Origin: Ancylobacter polymorphus
GTDB lineage: Bacteria > Pseudomonadota > Alphaproteobacteria > Rhizobiales > Xanthobacteraceae
Reading direction: 5' to 3'
DNA: 64,000 nt
NCBI RefSeq assembly: GCF_030813495.1
Contig: NZ_JAUSUI010000009.1
Location: forward strand, 62,001-126,000
Of this stretch, positions 34,008 to 42,285 are shown one piece after another. The notes beneath the pieces were generated by a model. It was given only the letters and a program-made list of their open reading frames with translations, had not been told where the DNA came from and searched no databases. The stretch's first letter is position 1; each line of letters opens with the position of its first letter. The translations under genes and the position numbers were made by a program.

Positions 34008-36675
34008 AGTCCTCGTCGGCATCCGGATCGTCATCCATCGAGCCGTACATCTCCTCCATCCAGACCTTGTTGGCGATCACTTCGATCTCATAGTCGGTTC
34101 CGTACAGACCGTCTGGGAAGCTCAGCCCCCATGCGGGAACTCTGTATCCAGCCAAGTCAGGATTATCGGTCGGCTCCAGAACATGAATCATCAGCAGCGG
34201 TTTATTTCGGATCATGCGGTAATGAACGTCAGAGGGCTTTTTCTTTCTGGACTTCGTGTCCTCGGACGCCAGAATTTCGGCATCTGAAATTTGATCTTCT
34301 GTAAGGCCAAGCTTCTCGTCGCCTCGACTGGCGACACGGTATCCTGAAATCTGCCATTTATCGGACGTGGCATCCTTTGCAGCCGTTCGGTCCTGTGCGC
34401 CTAGGCGATATGCCGCCGGGTCGCCAGGCCCTTTAGAGATAAGCAGCACATCGGCCTTGGCGAATTTAGGCGCGATTTTGAGAAGGTACTCAACTGCGTC
34501 CGCTTTCCGCTTCCGCGCCGATTTATGTGCCTTGAACCGCAGCAGGAACTCATCGACTTTCCCGACATCAACGTCAGGAATGAACCACCCCTTTTCTGTC
34601 GGTTGCACTGTGCCGCCAAACCCGTCGCGCCAGTATTCCGCGATCAGCTCCTCGTTCTCCAAGTTGATTTTGGTATCAAGAGGAAGCAGCCAACTCTCCT
34701 GAAGTGTGCCAGTGAGGTTCTGGTTGAGAACAACCTTTTCACCACTGCGCATCTTGTTCGCGGCGGTTACCATCAGGCTGTCCGGGTGGGACTTCACGTA
34801 GAGGCCGAAATCCCTCGGACTCATTTCGGCCTGACGCATCCGCGTGATCTGCTGACGCAGCTCCTCGGATGCCAGTGCGATATGCTTATACCAGTTGATT
34901 GAGTCATTCGGCAGCCAGACGCGGCATACATCCTCGTAACCCGGTCGATAGCCGAACCAGCGGCCCATCTGCATCAGCGTGTCGTACATCTTGGTGTTAC
35001 GGTACATGTAACTGACTGTCAGACCTTCAATCGTAAGGCCGCGTGATAGGCTGAGACCGCCAATAGCGATTGCGGTCAGACCGATGCCATCCTTGTCGTA
35101 CTTCGCGAAATCGAGAACCTCGTCGCTCTTGCTGTTGACGACGTAGGTCCGCATGTTCTCGAATACGCCCCAGAGAGCGGCTTTCACTTCGTCCCAAGTG
35201 TAGTGTCGCCCGCCAAATTCGTTGGCGGTGAACTCGACGTCGAACGCGGCACGCAGACGGGCCATGTGTTCGTTTTTCGATGATGCGGCTTCCGGCATCA
35301 TGTAGTTGGCCTTTACGGCCTCCCGCATCCGGTCGAGGCGCAAACCGATGAAGCTCCGCACCTCTTTTTGAACGGATACGAAGCGGGACACATTGATCAG
35401 CATGGAGCAGTGTTTCCGCTCCTGACCTCTGAGGTTGCGGATGGCTCGCGCGACAATGAACTGATCCAGCGCACGATAGAGGCTGGGTGGGAGTTCCGCG
35501 ACCGGAAAACCGTTCTTATGAATGAATGGGAGGTATTCCTCGCAGTCCTCGATTTGCCGGAGGATAGCACTGCTGCTCTCGTCGTTCAGAAAAACCTTGT
35601 CCGGCCCGAAATATGTGGTCGGCGCGTCCAGCGAGTGAATGAAGTCGCTCGGAAACAGCTCCTCGTAGGCATCTTTGTCGAAAGCGTCGGGGTCGATGAA
35701 TATGTTGGCGAACGGTGTGGCCGTATATCCGACGTAACAATTCTTGGTGAACAGCCGCAGAATCTTCCTTATCCACGCGTTGGTTGCGGTCGGATTGATA
35801 TCAGGCTTGTTCGTGTTGATTGATGCGTTGTCAGCTTCGTCGTCGATGACCAGCATAGGGACATCGGCAATGCGGTCGCGCCCTTTCGCATTCAGCTCCC
35901 GCAACCAGATGTGCAGAGCTTCAAGCGTCTTCACATTCTTTTTGATCACAAGAATGACAGGATTCTTGAAATCGTTCAGTTGTGCGCCACTGACATTCGC
36001 AGTCTGCTTGTTGAAATCTGAGTTTATGTTCGTGAGCGTGACAGGGTTCGGGTAGTTTCTGTCCAGCCCGACACCGATGTTGACGCGATTTTCCGGATCG
36101 CTGGACCGGCCGACAAATCCTTCATCGACACGCTGCTGAGTCTGCTTGCGCAGATTGTTGTGAATGCCCGCAATGACGATGATGAACTTGTATCCGGCAT
36201 CGGCAGCCTTCGCGATCACGCCCATGTAGTTGGCAGTCTTGCCGGACTGGACATGGCCGATGACCAGACCACGGCGTTTCCATTCGCCTTCGCTGGTCGG
36301 GTCCTGGAGCAGGCCGAGAATTTTTGAACCGTCAGCGTTGAGGAGGGTGTTCACAACGGTGGGCTTCCAGCCCTGACCGCGAAGGTAGGCACCATAAGCA
36401 TCCGCATAAGTGGTGCCGATCTCACGCTTGTGAATCCAGTCCTCGTCGTGCGCGGCATCGACATCGATCAGTGAAACGCCCGCGTTCATGCGCGACGGTA
36501 TTGCCGTCTCGGCTTCAGTGATGATGCTCTGAAGATCGCCGGAGTAGCCGAGCAGCGGCGCGAGGAGAGCCGCTTTCGCTGCGATCTCGTCGCGACACGG
36601 CAGGCCGTCCAGATCGTCGAACGCGCCGATCAGTGCAGCAAGAACAACCTTCTCCTTATCGCCCTGTGCGCTCAA
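33994..36675 (-). CDS. Z1 domain superfamily II helicase-like ATPase
   Basis: An 893-residue protein. Walker A lies at residues 139-147 (I-G-H-V-Q-S-G-K-T) and a DEAD-like Walker B at 276-282 (V-I-D-D-E-A-D). The segment between and after them matches the Z1 domain (PF10593). A long C-terminal half ends in an acidic tail (D-D-D-P-D-A-D-E-D-Y-D-D-E). Z1 ATPases are known to occur with MutL/MORC-type ATPases and DNA methylases in restriction-like operons. It probably moves on or remodels DNA. The start overlaps the stop of the GHKL ATPase gene (ATGA, 36672-36675). Confidence 0.9.
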   Translation of the reverse strand: MSAQGDKEKVVLAALIGAFDDLDGLPCRDEIAAKAALLAPLLGYSGDLQSIITEAETAIPSRMNAGVSLIDVDAAHDEDWIHKREIGTTYADAYGAYLRGQGWKPTVVNTLLNADGSKILGLLQDPTSEGEWKRRGLVIGHVQSGKTANYMGVIAKAADAGYKFIIVIAGIHNNLRKQTQQRVDEGFVGRSSDPENRVNIGVGLDRNYPNPVTLTNINSDFNKQTANVSGAQLNDFKNPVILVIKKNVKTLEALHIWLRELNAKGRDRIADVPMLVIDDEADNASINTNKPDINPTATNAWIRKILRLFTKNCYVGYTATPFANIFIDPDAFDKDAYEELFPSDFIHSLDAPTTYFGPDKVFLNDESSSAILRQIEDCEEYLPFIHKNGFPVAELPPSLYRALDQFIVARAIRNLRGQERKHCSMLINVSRFVSVQKEVRSFIGLRLDRMREAVKANYMMPEAASSKNEHMARLRAAFDVEFTANEFGGRHYTWDEVKAALWGVFENMRTYVVNSKSDEVLDFAKYDKDGIGLTAIAIGGLSLSRGLTIEGLTVSYMYRNTKMYDTLMQMGRWFGYRPGYEDVCRVWLPNDSINWYKHIALASEELRQQITRMRQAEMSPRDFGLYVKSHPDSLMVTAANKMRSGEKVVLNQNLTGTLQESWLLPLDTKINLENEELIAEYWRDGFGGTVQPTEKGWFIPDVDVGKVDEFLLRFKAHKSARKRKADAVEYLLKIAPKFAKADVLLISKGPGDPAAYRLGAQDRTAAKDATSDKWQISGYRVASRGDEKLGLTEDQISDAEILASEDTKSRKKKPSDVHYRMIRNKPLLMIHVLEPTDNPDLAGYRVPAWGLSFPDGLYGTDYEIEVIANKVWMEEMYGSMDDDPDADEDYDDE

Positions 36676-38147
36676 GCGAATCCCCCCTTAATGTAATTCT
36701 CCACGATCTCCACGTAATCGTCAAAGAGTCGTGTCGATCTGACAATATCCCTGAATGCATCCGCATCCCCTGGCCCGTCACCCCACAGGGCGCGTTTGAG
36801 GTCATCAAGGCGGTCTTTCATATCATCGACTGGCGGCCTCTGGTTCACATCGCGAGGGTGCGTCGAATAATCCGAGTAGATCATCTCGACGGGCAGTGAT
36901 GCCGCAACGGCCTCCAGCAGAAGGTCGAGGTGGCGCACACCTTCGCCGTCCAGTTTCTCGTGCAGGCGCTGTGCCAGCGGATGCGTCCTGTTCAGGGCAT
37001 ACCGGATGCCGGTCTTGTCGGCATATCGCTCCCATAGCGGCGCGGAGATTTCATGGAAGAGTTTCTGCCCGCGCCCTCGGTGAACGGTTGTGCTTGCCCC
37101 TGAAACCTGAGCGATAATCTGCCGGAGTCGTTCCCGTACCGGCAGCGGCGGACGGGATCGCGACTTCTTGATGTCGATAGTCCACGCCTCATCGAGGCTG
37201 TTTGGAAAGTCGATCTGAACACGGGCCAGCTTGGTCGCTTCCCCCTTCGGTATCAGCCTGAACCAGTCACCCCACGCCATCAGCCTGCCGTTGCGGTAGA
37301 TGTAGGCTCCCTGATTGGAGATGAAATCGCTGCGGTTCTGATAGAAATCGTATTCGCGGGCCGTGAGGTTTGAATGGTGCGGAAGGATGTACGGTTGCAG
37401 ATGCACCGCTGCCGATCCGATCCGCACAATCTCTTCCGGCAGATGCCTGGTATGAGTGTTTTTGCGGCAGAATGGGTCAAAGGCTTCGACCGGATGCCCG
37501 TTCACCGTGATCGCGATGCGGCCCCGACCTCGGATTTCACCGGCAAGAAAACGGTGGAAGACGAGCGCCAGATGCTTTTCCAGCACGTCCAGCTTCTCAT
37601 TTACGATCTCATCCCGGCGGTTGCAGGTTTCATCTTCCAGCAGCCGATCCATTTCCCGCCAGATGACGGCGGTGCCGTGTGCGCCAAGGTGGTCCACATA
37701 GGGTAGAGCCGCGATATCCTCTTCGTCGAGAATGCTGAGAATCCAGTCATCCGCCTGGTCGATAACGTCGAGATTCCATTCAGCCCCTGACAGGCTGCCA
37801 TCCTTCGTGCTCACGACGGTGAGGGAGCGGCATTGTGAGAAAGAGGCGGTTTTGAGGCCGAGACCGAACCGACCCAAATCTTTTGGTGATCTCTGTGTGC
37901 GCGGGTTTGCGGCACCGTGCCGCATGGCTGCAAGAAGCTCGACTGCATCCATTCCATGCCCGTCATCAAGGATGACGAGGGCGGGCTGTAAAGCTGCCGA
38001 CTCGCAAAAGATACTGATTTTCGACGCATCAGCGGAAATACTGTTGTCGATGAGGTCTGCAACCGCGGCTTCAAGCGAATAGCCCAAATCACGCAATGAT
38101 GCGGAGAGGCATGCCGCACTCGGGGGCAGGCGTTCGGGGCGTGCCAT
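36672..38147 (-). CDS. GHKL ATPase of the MutL/MORC-like restriction group
   Basis: A 491-residue protein. The ATP-binding fold is clear: N-box with D-L-I-D-N-S at about residues 31-36, D-D-G-H-G-M at 61-66 and G-R-F-G-L-G-L-K-T-A-S from residue 92. A transducer-like domain follows, and the C-terminus has no known nuclease motif. Bacterial MORC-like ATPases are thought to act as ATP-gated DNA clamps or scaffolds in restriction systems. It overlaps Vsr upstream by one base (TGATG) and Z1 downstream by four. Confidence 0.88.
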   Translation of the reverse strand: MARPERLPPSAACLSASLRDLGYSLEAAVADLIDNSISADASKISIFCESAALQPALVILDDGHGMDAVELLAAMRHGAANPRTQRSPKDLGRFGLGLKTASFSQCRSLTVVSTKDGSLSGAEWNLDVIDQADDWILSILDEEDIAALPYVDHLGAHGTAVIWREMDRLLEDETCNRRDEIVNEKLDVLEKHLALVFHRFLAGEIRGRGRIAITVNGHPVEAFDPFCRKNTHTRHLPEEIVRIGSAAVHLQPYILPHHSNLTAREYDFYQNRSDFISNQGAYIYRNGRLMAWGDWFRLIPKGEATKLARVQIDFPNSLDEAWTIDIKKSRSRPPLPVRERLRQIIAQVSGASTTVHRGRGQKLFHEISAPLWERYADKTGIRYALNRTHPLAQRLHEKLDGEGVRHLDLLLEAVAASLPVEMIYSDYSTHPRDVNQRPPVDDMKDRLDDLKRALWGDGPGDADAFRDIVRSTRLFDDYVEIVENYIKGGFA

Positions 38148-38566
38148 CAGGAAGCCCCGCGAATTTCGGTGGATAGCTGCCGTACGATCCGGTTAGCATC
38201 GGCTTTCAGATCGCATTCCCAGACGATGATGACCGTCCAGCCTGCCGCCTCAAGTTCGACCTTGTTCCGATTATCTCTTTCCACATTCCCATCAAACTTT
38301 GCCTGCCAGAACTCAATTCTGGTGGAGGGTGTGGTCGCACTGCGGCACCCCTCATGTCGATGCCAGAAGCAGCCATGAACAAAGACGACGGTGCGGTATT
38401 TCGGCAAAACGATATCAGGCTTACCCGGAAGGTCTTTTGAATAAAGCCGAAACCGGAAACCCGCACGATGGAGCAGCGACCGGAGTCGCTTTTCAGGGGC
38501 GGTGTCGCGTCCTCTGATCCGCGACATGTTCCAGCTCCGCCGCTCCGCCGAAATTGTGTCCGCCAT
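38147..38566 (-). CDS. vsr: very short patch repair (Vsr) endonuclease
   Basis: A 139-residue Vsr protein: N-terminal R-S-W-N-M-S-R-I-R-G-R-D-T, L-P-G-K-P-D-I-V-L-P with the catalytic aspartate, F-V-H-G-C-F-W-H-R-H with the cluster of histidine and cysteine residues, and W-E-C-D-L. Vsr nicks beside T:G mismatches that arise when 5-methylcytosine deaminates, so it fits the cytosine methyltransferase encoded just before it. Both neighbours overlap it by one base. Confidence 0.95.
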   Translation of the reverse strand: MADTISAERRSWNMSRIRGRDTAPEKRLRSLLHRAGFRFRLYSKDLPGKPDIVLPKYRTVVFVHGCFWHRHEGCRSATTPSTRIEFWQAKFDGNVERDNRNKVELEAAGWTVIIVWECDLKADANRIVRQLSTEIRGAS

Positions 38567-40200
38567 CAGTTGTCGTCCGGCACAGCATGAAGGACCTCGG
38601 CGACTATATCAGCGATCTGTCGGGCGAGTTGCGGCGGCACAGCGTTGCCGACCTGATGATACTGCTCAGTGCGCGGGCCTGCGAAGAAATAGTTGTCTGG
38701 GAATGTCTGGAGCCGCGCCGCTTCACGAACCGTCAGGCTCCGGCACTGAGCGGGATCGTAATGGATGAAGTAATGCCCGTCCTTGGAGATATGCGATGTA
38801 ATTGTCGTTGAAACTTGGCCTGCGAGTTGCACCCGAAATCTGTCCGAAAACATCTTGCCTGTCCGACCTTCCTCGACATTTTTATGGTCGGGAAGCAGAT
38901 TTGTCGGGAAATCGGCCAGCTTCGGGCTGCGACCTGTTTTTTCTGCAAAGGTCGCGGCATAAAGATAGCGGCGTAAGTCAGATCCCATGTGGCTTCGTGC
39001 CTCGTGCGAAGTCAACACAGACAGCCTGCTGTCATAGAGGCTCCGCAGCACATCATGTGGAGGCTTGCGCATATTGTATTGGGATGACGATACGGCGCGG
39101 GGCGAACTGACCTCAATCAAATTATGGAAATCGAGCGCTTTTGCGACATCGCCAGCATAGACCGCGCCATTAAGCTGACGGCGGACATTCATGCTTGAGA
39201 TGGCCCGAAGCTCACTGAGCCATGCAGCAGGGCTGTCTTTCGCTTTCGAAAGTCCACTGCGTATCGAAGGCAGTGATCCTATCGTTTCCTGAACCGTGGG
39301 GGCGACCATCTTTTTCAGTGATCTGGGACGAACCTTCAGGTCACTGCGGATGCCGACTATAAACATCCGGTGACGTGCCTGTGGGATTCCATATTCTTCT
39401 GCGCGAACCACGAAAAGGCGCGGGTCCACATCCCCTTCCGCCATATCCGGCTCAGTGAGCGAATACAGCCTGTAGGAAAGATCATCCGGCGCTCCGGGAA
39501 TGGCAGTTCCGGGATGTGAAAGGTCGCGAACGATCCGGGTTATTGCCGACTTGCCGTCGATGGTCGCGGAAAGCAATCCCTTTACGTTCTCCATTACGAA
39601 CACCGGCGGACGATGATCTACGATGATGCGGAGGTACTCCAGATAAAGGGTGTGCCGCTCATCCTGCGCGAAATCGGTACGACCCATCATCCGCGAACGG
39701 CCCACCAACGAATAGGCTTGGCACGGCGGTCCTCCAACGAGCGCCCATCGCCTGCTATCGCCAACACGATCGCGGATGATCTTTTTCACTTCCGCATGGG
39801 ATTCCGGCCCAAGGGAGATGCAGAAGGCCGATGCAACTGCATGGGCATGAGCCTGGGGGTGCAGCCGATACAACTCCTCTAGCGTTATGCCACCCTTGAG
39901 GAACGTATAATAGTCATCCGGCGCTTCTCCGTCAGGAAACTGGCGGATGAAATGACGAAGAAGAAGCGTCTTATGTGAGAATATGTCTCTCTCTATCGAC
40001 GCAACACTATTGAAGCAGGGCCTGCCTCTTTCATCTGAACTCAGAGCAAAGCCTTCGCCGAGGCCGCCGGGGCCGGCAAATACATCAACAACGGGGAATG
40101 CTGCGTTTCGCCACGCCTGTCCAGGCCACATTACCCCGGGGGCAGCGCGTACGGGTAGTTCCTCAACCATTGGATTAACTGCGAGCATGCCGACAATCAT
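38566..40200 (-). CDS. DNA (cytosine-5) methyltransferase
   Basis: A 544-residue m5C methyltransferase with motif I (D-V-F-A-G-P-G-G-L), motif IV (G-G-P-P-C-Q-A-Y-S, catalytic cysteine 160), motif VI (V-M-E-N-V-K-G), motif VIII (Q-A-R-H-R) and motif X (Q-V-G-N-A-V-P-P). The target-recognition region between VIII and IX is long, about 170 residues, so the target site cannot be guessed. It should protect host DNA. The ATG at 40200 overlaps the stop of the Phd-like gene (ATGA); an ATG at 40188 is also possible. It is followed by vsr. Confidence 0.93.
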   Translation of the reverse strand: MIVGMLAVNPMVEELPVRAAPGVMWPGQAWRNAAFPVVDVFAGPGGLGEGFALSSDERGRPCFNSVASIERDIFSHKTLLLRHFIRQFPDGEAPDDYYTFLKGGITLEELYRLHPQAHAHAVASAFCISLGPESHAEVKKIIRDRVGDSRRWALVGGPPCQAYSLVGRSRMMGRTDFAQDERHTLYLEYLRIIVDHRPPVFVMENVKGLLSATIDGKSAITRIVRDLSHPGTAIPGAPDDLSYRLYSLTEPDMAEGDVDPRLFVVRAEEYGIPQARHRMFIVGIRSDLKVRPRSLKKMVAPTVQETIGSLPSIRSGLSKAKDSPAAWLSELRAISSMNVRRQLNGAVYAGDVAKALDFHNLIEVSSPRAVSSSQYNMRKPPHDVLRSLYDSRLSVLTSHEARSHMGSDLRRYLYAATFAEKTGRSPKLADFPTNLLPDHKNVEEGRTGKMFSDRFRVQLAGQVSTTITSHISKDGHYFIHYDPAQCRSLTVREAARLQTFPDNYFFAGPRTEQYHQVGNAVPPQLARQIADIVAEVLHAVPDDN

Positions 40201-40376
40201 CCCCCAGATCGCTTGGCATTCGCTTCAGACGCAAGCAGCAACCGTTGAAATTCTTCAACGCTGACAACAACGACAACTGGCCTCCCATGCTTTTCAACCT
40301 GGACTGGCCCCGCTCTAGCGCGGTCGAGCAAAAGTCCAAAACTGTTCTTGGCGTCCTTCGCAGACATGGTCTGCAT
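40197..40376 (-). CDS. Phd/YefM-family antitoxin-like protein, first gene of the defence operon
   Basis: A 59-residue protein with the family pattern M-S-A-K-D-A-K-N-S-F-G-L-L-L-D-R-A-R-A-G-P-V-Q-V-E-K-H-G-R and V-V-V-V-S-V-E-E-F-Q-R-L. The N-terminal half of such proteins binds DNA as a repressor; the C-terminal half, which binds a toxin, is short here. No toxin gene is adjacent. Its stop overlaps the methyltransferase start. The ATG at 40376 follows GGGGTGG. It is a candidate autoregulator of the operon. Confidence 0.8.
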   Translation of the reverse strand: MQTMSAKDAKNSFGLLLDRARAGPVQVEKHGRPVVVVVSVEEFQRLLLASEANAKRSGG

Positions 40377-40402
40377 TCGTTCCACCCCATCATGAATGAG
40401 CC

Positions 40403-40430
40403 ATTTTAGCTACTTTGGAGGCTTTTACAA
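40403..40430 (-). promoter_or_regulatory. candidate sigma-70 promoter of the defence operon
   Basis: On the minus strand, TTGTAA (40430-40425) and TAAAAT (40408-40403) are 16 bases apart, upstream of the Phd-like start at 40376. The expected mRNA start near 40396 gives a short leader. An operator for the Phd-like protein may overlap it, but no perfect palindrome is seen. Confidence 0.5.
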
Positions 40431-40779
40431 CTATAGGCAATGCTGCCGCATCAATTTGTCTGATGCCCCCCCACGACCGAAGCGGTTGCGGTTGGTGCAA
40501 CAGGAGAAGTGCCGGGGCATCTATCGATCATGCCACTTCCGTGCCGCCAAAGGGTTGCTTGGGGGCGCTGCCCCCTGGCGCGGCGCAAGGGATCGCTGAC
40601 GCTCGGTCGGAACGGTATCCCCGGCCTTCCTCCACGTCGTTCCGCCGTTCCGTGCAGGCCGGGTGATCCCCCTCCGTCCCGCCCGCCCTTGCGCCTTACA
40701 CCCCCCGGTCTCGCCGACGGGCAAGGGTTCAGGAGCGGCGCTTCGCTGCTCTGAACCCCAAGCTCCGAGGAACAGAGAC
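40431..40779 (+). other. long non-coding leader of ardA with hairpins
   Basis: About 350 bp precede ardA. Two strong hairpins stand out: GGGGGC-GCT-GCCCCC at 40561-40575, and a larger one at 40725-40758 with an 8-bp outer stem GGGTTCAG/CTGAACCC and further inner pairing. The second one lies 20 bases before the ardA start. No convincing protein is encoded. The region may hold a structured promoter or single-strand promoter, as seen upstream of early-transferred anti-restriction genes. Confidence 0.5.
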
Positions 40780-41307
40780 ATGACCAACGCAGCCGAAAGT
40801 AATCCCCGCATCTACGTCGCCTGCCTTGCCGCGTATAATAACGGCTACCTGCATGGTGCCTGGATTGACGCGGATCAGGATGCAGATGAGATCAGAAGCG
40901 AGATCGCGGCCATGCTCGCGCGCTCGCCGATCGTCAGCGCGGAGGAATATGCCATCCATGACTACGAGGGATTCGAGGGCGTCGCGATCGAGGAATATGC
41001 CGGCATCGAGAGGGTGGCGCGGATCGGCGCGTTCATCGCCGAGCATGGCGCTTTAGGCGCGGGCTTGCTGAAGGAGTTCAGCGGGGACACCGAACAAGCC
41101 GAAACCGCCTTGCGCGACTGCTATCATGGACAGTTCACCAGCCTTGCCGACTACATGGAAGAGCTGACCACCGAGACGGTCACGATCCCCGACGCCCTGC
41201 GCTACTATATCGACTGGCAAGTGATGGCACGTGATGCCGAGATGGGAGGGGACTTCTTCACCGTCGAAACCGCGCATGACGAGGTGCATGTCTTTTCACA
41301 CCGCTAA
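40780..41307 (+). CDS. ardA: anti-restriction protein ArdA
   Basis: A 175-residue acidic protein. It begins near P-R-I-Y-V-A-C-L-A-A-Y-N-N-G-Y-L-H-G-A-W-I-D-A, the start pattern of ArdA, and contains the E-E-Y-A-I-H-D-Y-E-G-F segment. ArdA folds as a DNA mimic and blocks type I restriction enzymes, letting incoming DNA survive. The ATG at 40780 follows CGAGGAAC and was chosen over a longer frame that runs into the leader. It lies next to the island's own restriction-like operon, transcribed divergently. Confidence 0.92.
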   Translation: MTNAAESNPRIYVACLAAYNNGYLHGAWIDADQDADEIRSEIAAMLARSPIVSAEEYAIHDYEGFEGVAIEEYAGIERVARIGAFIAEHGALGAGLLKEFSGDTEQAETALRDCYHGQFTSLADYMEELTTETVTIPDALRYYIDWQVMARDAEMGGDFFTVETAHDEVHVFSHR

Positions 41308-41317
41308 AAGACCGCCG

Positions 41318-41347
41318 TTGTCTTGCCTGCCTTGGTAGGCAAGACAA
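41318..41347 (+). terminator. strong hairpin after ardA
   Basis: A perfect 11-bp stem TTGTCTTGCCT/AGGCAAGACAA with an 8-base loop begins 11 bases after the ardA stop. There is no T run, so it may protect the mRNA 3' end or be a weak or factor-assisted terminator. Confidence 0.55.
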
Positions 41348-41385
41348 GGTGAAGACGGATTAAGCATAGCAGTGATCGCATTACA

Positions 41386-41409
41386 CGCTCAAGTTATCTA
41401 AATAGAGCG
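41386..41409. promoter_or_regulatory. inverted repeat upstream of the DUF6499 gene
   Basis: CGCTC and GAGCG flank an AT-rich core (41386-41390 and 41405-41409) about 80 bp before the start at 41489. The size and symmetry fit an operator for a dimeric regulator. The protein that binds it is not known. Confidence 0.35.
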
Positions 41410-41488
41410 ACTACAATGACGCTTTCACATCCGCGACCATCTCCGTCCGGGCTTTGTCCTGCACCGCCCCGGATAGGGAGGTGAGGCC

Positions 41489-41704
41489 ATGCTGAGTATC
41501 GACTGGCGCTCGCCGGCGGCCTACGCGTACACAAAAACCATTTCCGCCGCCGGTTTTGCTTGGGAATATCTTCGTCGCAACGACGACTACCGGGACGATT
41601 TCCAGTCCGCCAGCGCGGACGGAGGCCCCGGCGCTGACCGACTCGAACACTTCATTCGGCGCTGGGGGTTACGATTTCCCAAGCGACCCCGACGCACCGC
41701 CTGA
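41489..41704 (+). CDS. DUF6499 transcriptional-regulator domain protein (first half of a frameshifted gene)
   Basis: A 71-residue protein with D-W-R-S-P-A-A-Y-A-Y and F-A-W-E-Y-L-R-R-N-D-D-Y-R, the DUF6499 pattern. The start follows GGGAGGTGAG. The sequence R-R-W-G-L-R-F continues naturally in the +1 frame as P-S-D-P-D-A-P-P-E, which points to a switch at TTT-CCC-A (41675-41681). In Mesorhizobium ICEs a DUF2285-type excision activator (FseA) is made by +1 ribosomal frameshifting between two such genes. In the zero frame translation stops at 41702-41704. Confidence 0.75.
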   Translation: MLSIDWRSPAAYAYTKTISAAGFAWEYLRRNDDYRDDFQSASADGGPGADRLEHFIRRWGLRFPKRPRRTA

Positions 41705-42272
41705 ACGGGAACCTCCGGTCTGGTCGCCGCTATTGCAGCCGCGAGCCATCATGCTGTCGCCCGTGGAACATCCAAGCGGCCAGGCAGTACCGATGATCGT
41801 GCTCGCGCATATCGACGGCCTTGAACTGCGTCAGGCCGAAGATGGCTGGCACGGCATCTGACAGGCCGATGGCGTCGTGCATCAATTCTGGCTGCGCGAC
41901 GCCGTGCCGGACGCCGCCGCCTTCTATGCCGCATCTCTGCCGATGGATTCCTATCTGGAGCTTCGCGCCCACGCCGCGCGGCGTCTCTGGCGCGCACTGA
42001 CCGGACGCCCGCCAGGCGCGGACTTCCGGGCGCTGCCCGCCCAACTCCGGCAATGGCATATCCTGTCGCTGCGGGCGCTCGACGCCCGGCTGCGCGGCGA
42101 GAGCTATCGCGGCATCGCCGAAGTCCTGCTCGGCTTCCACGGCAGCAAAGAGGATTGGGAGATCGACCCGAGCAAGAACAAGGTGCGCCGCCTCGTCGCG
42201 CATGGCGTCAAGATGATGCGCGGCGGCTATCGCTTGTTGCTGCATTATCCGATCAAGCCGGATACGCGCTGA
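41678..42272 (+). pseudogene. DUF2285 half of the frameshifted regulator, interrupted by an in-frame TGA
   Basis: This is the +1-frame continuation of the DUF6499 gene. The first part runs P-S-D-P-D-A-P-P-E to D-G-W-H-G-I, where TGA (41859-41861) interrupts it. The same frame then resumes with V-V-H-Q-F-W-L-R-D and a full DUF2285 domain (R-A-L-D-A-R-L-R-G-E-S-Y-R-G-I-A-E-V-L-L-G ... V-K-M-M-R-G-G-Y-R). A TGG codon changed to TGA would explain it. The C-terminal part could start anew at the GTG at 41877 and give a 131-residue DUF2285 protein. If FseA-like, the lesion may have reduced excision. Confidence 0.7.
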
Positions 42273-42285
42273 CGGCATCAATCCG

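Noticed and set aside
41859-41861. TGA read as selenocysteine
   Set aside because: No SECIS-like hairpin is seen right after it and DUF2285 proteins are not selenoproteins; a TGG to TGA change is simpler.
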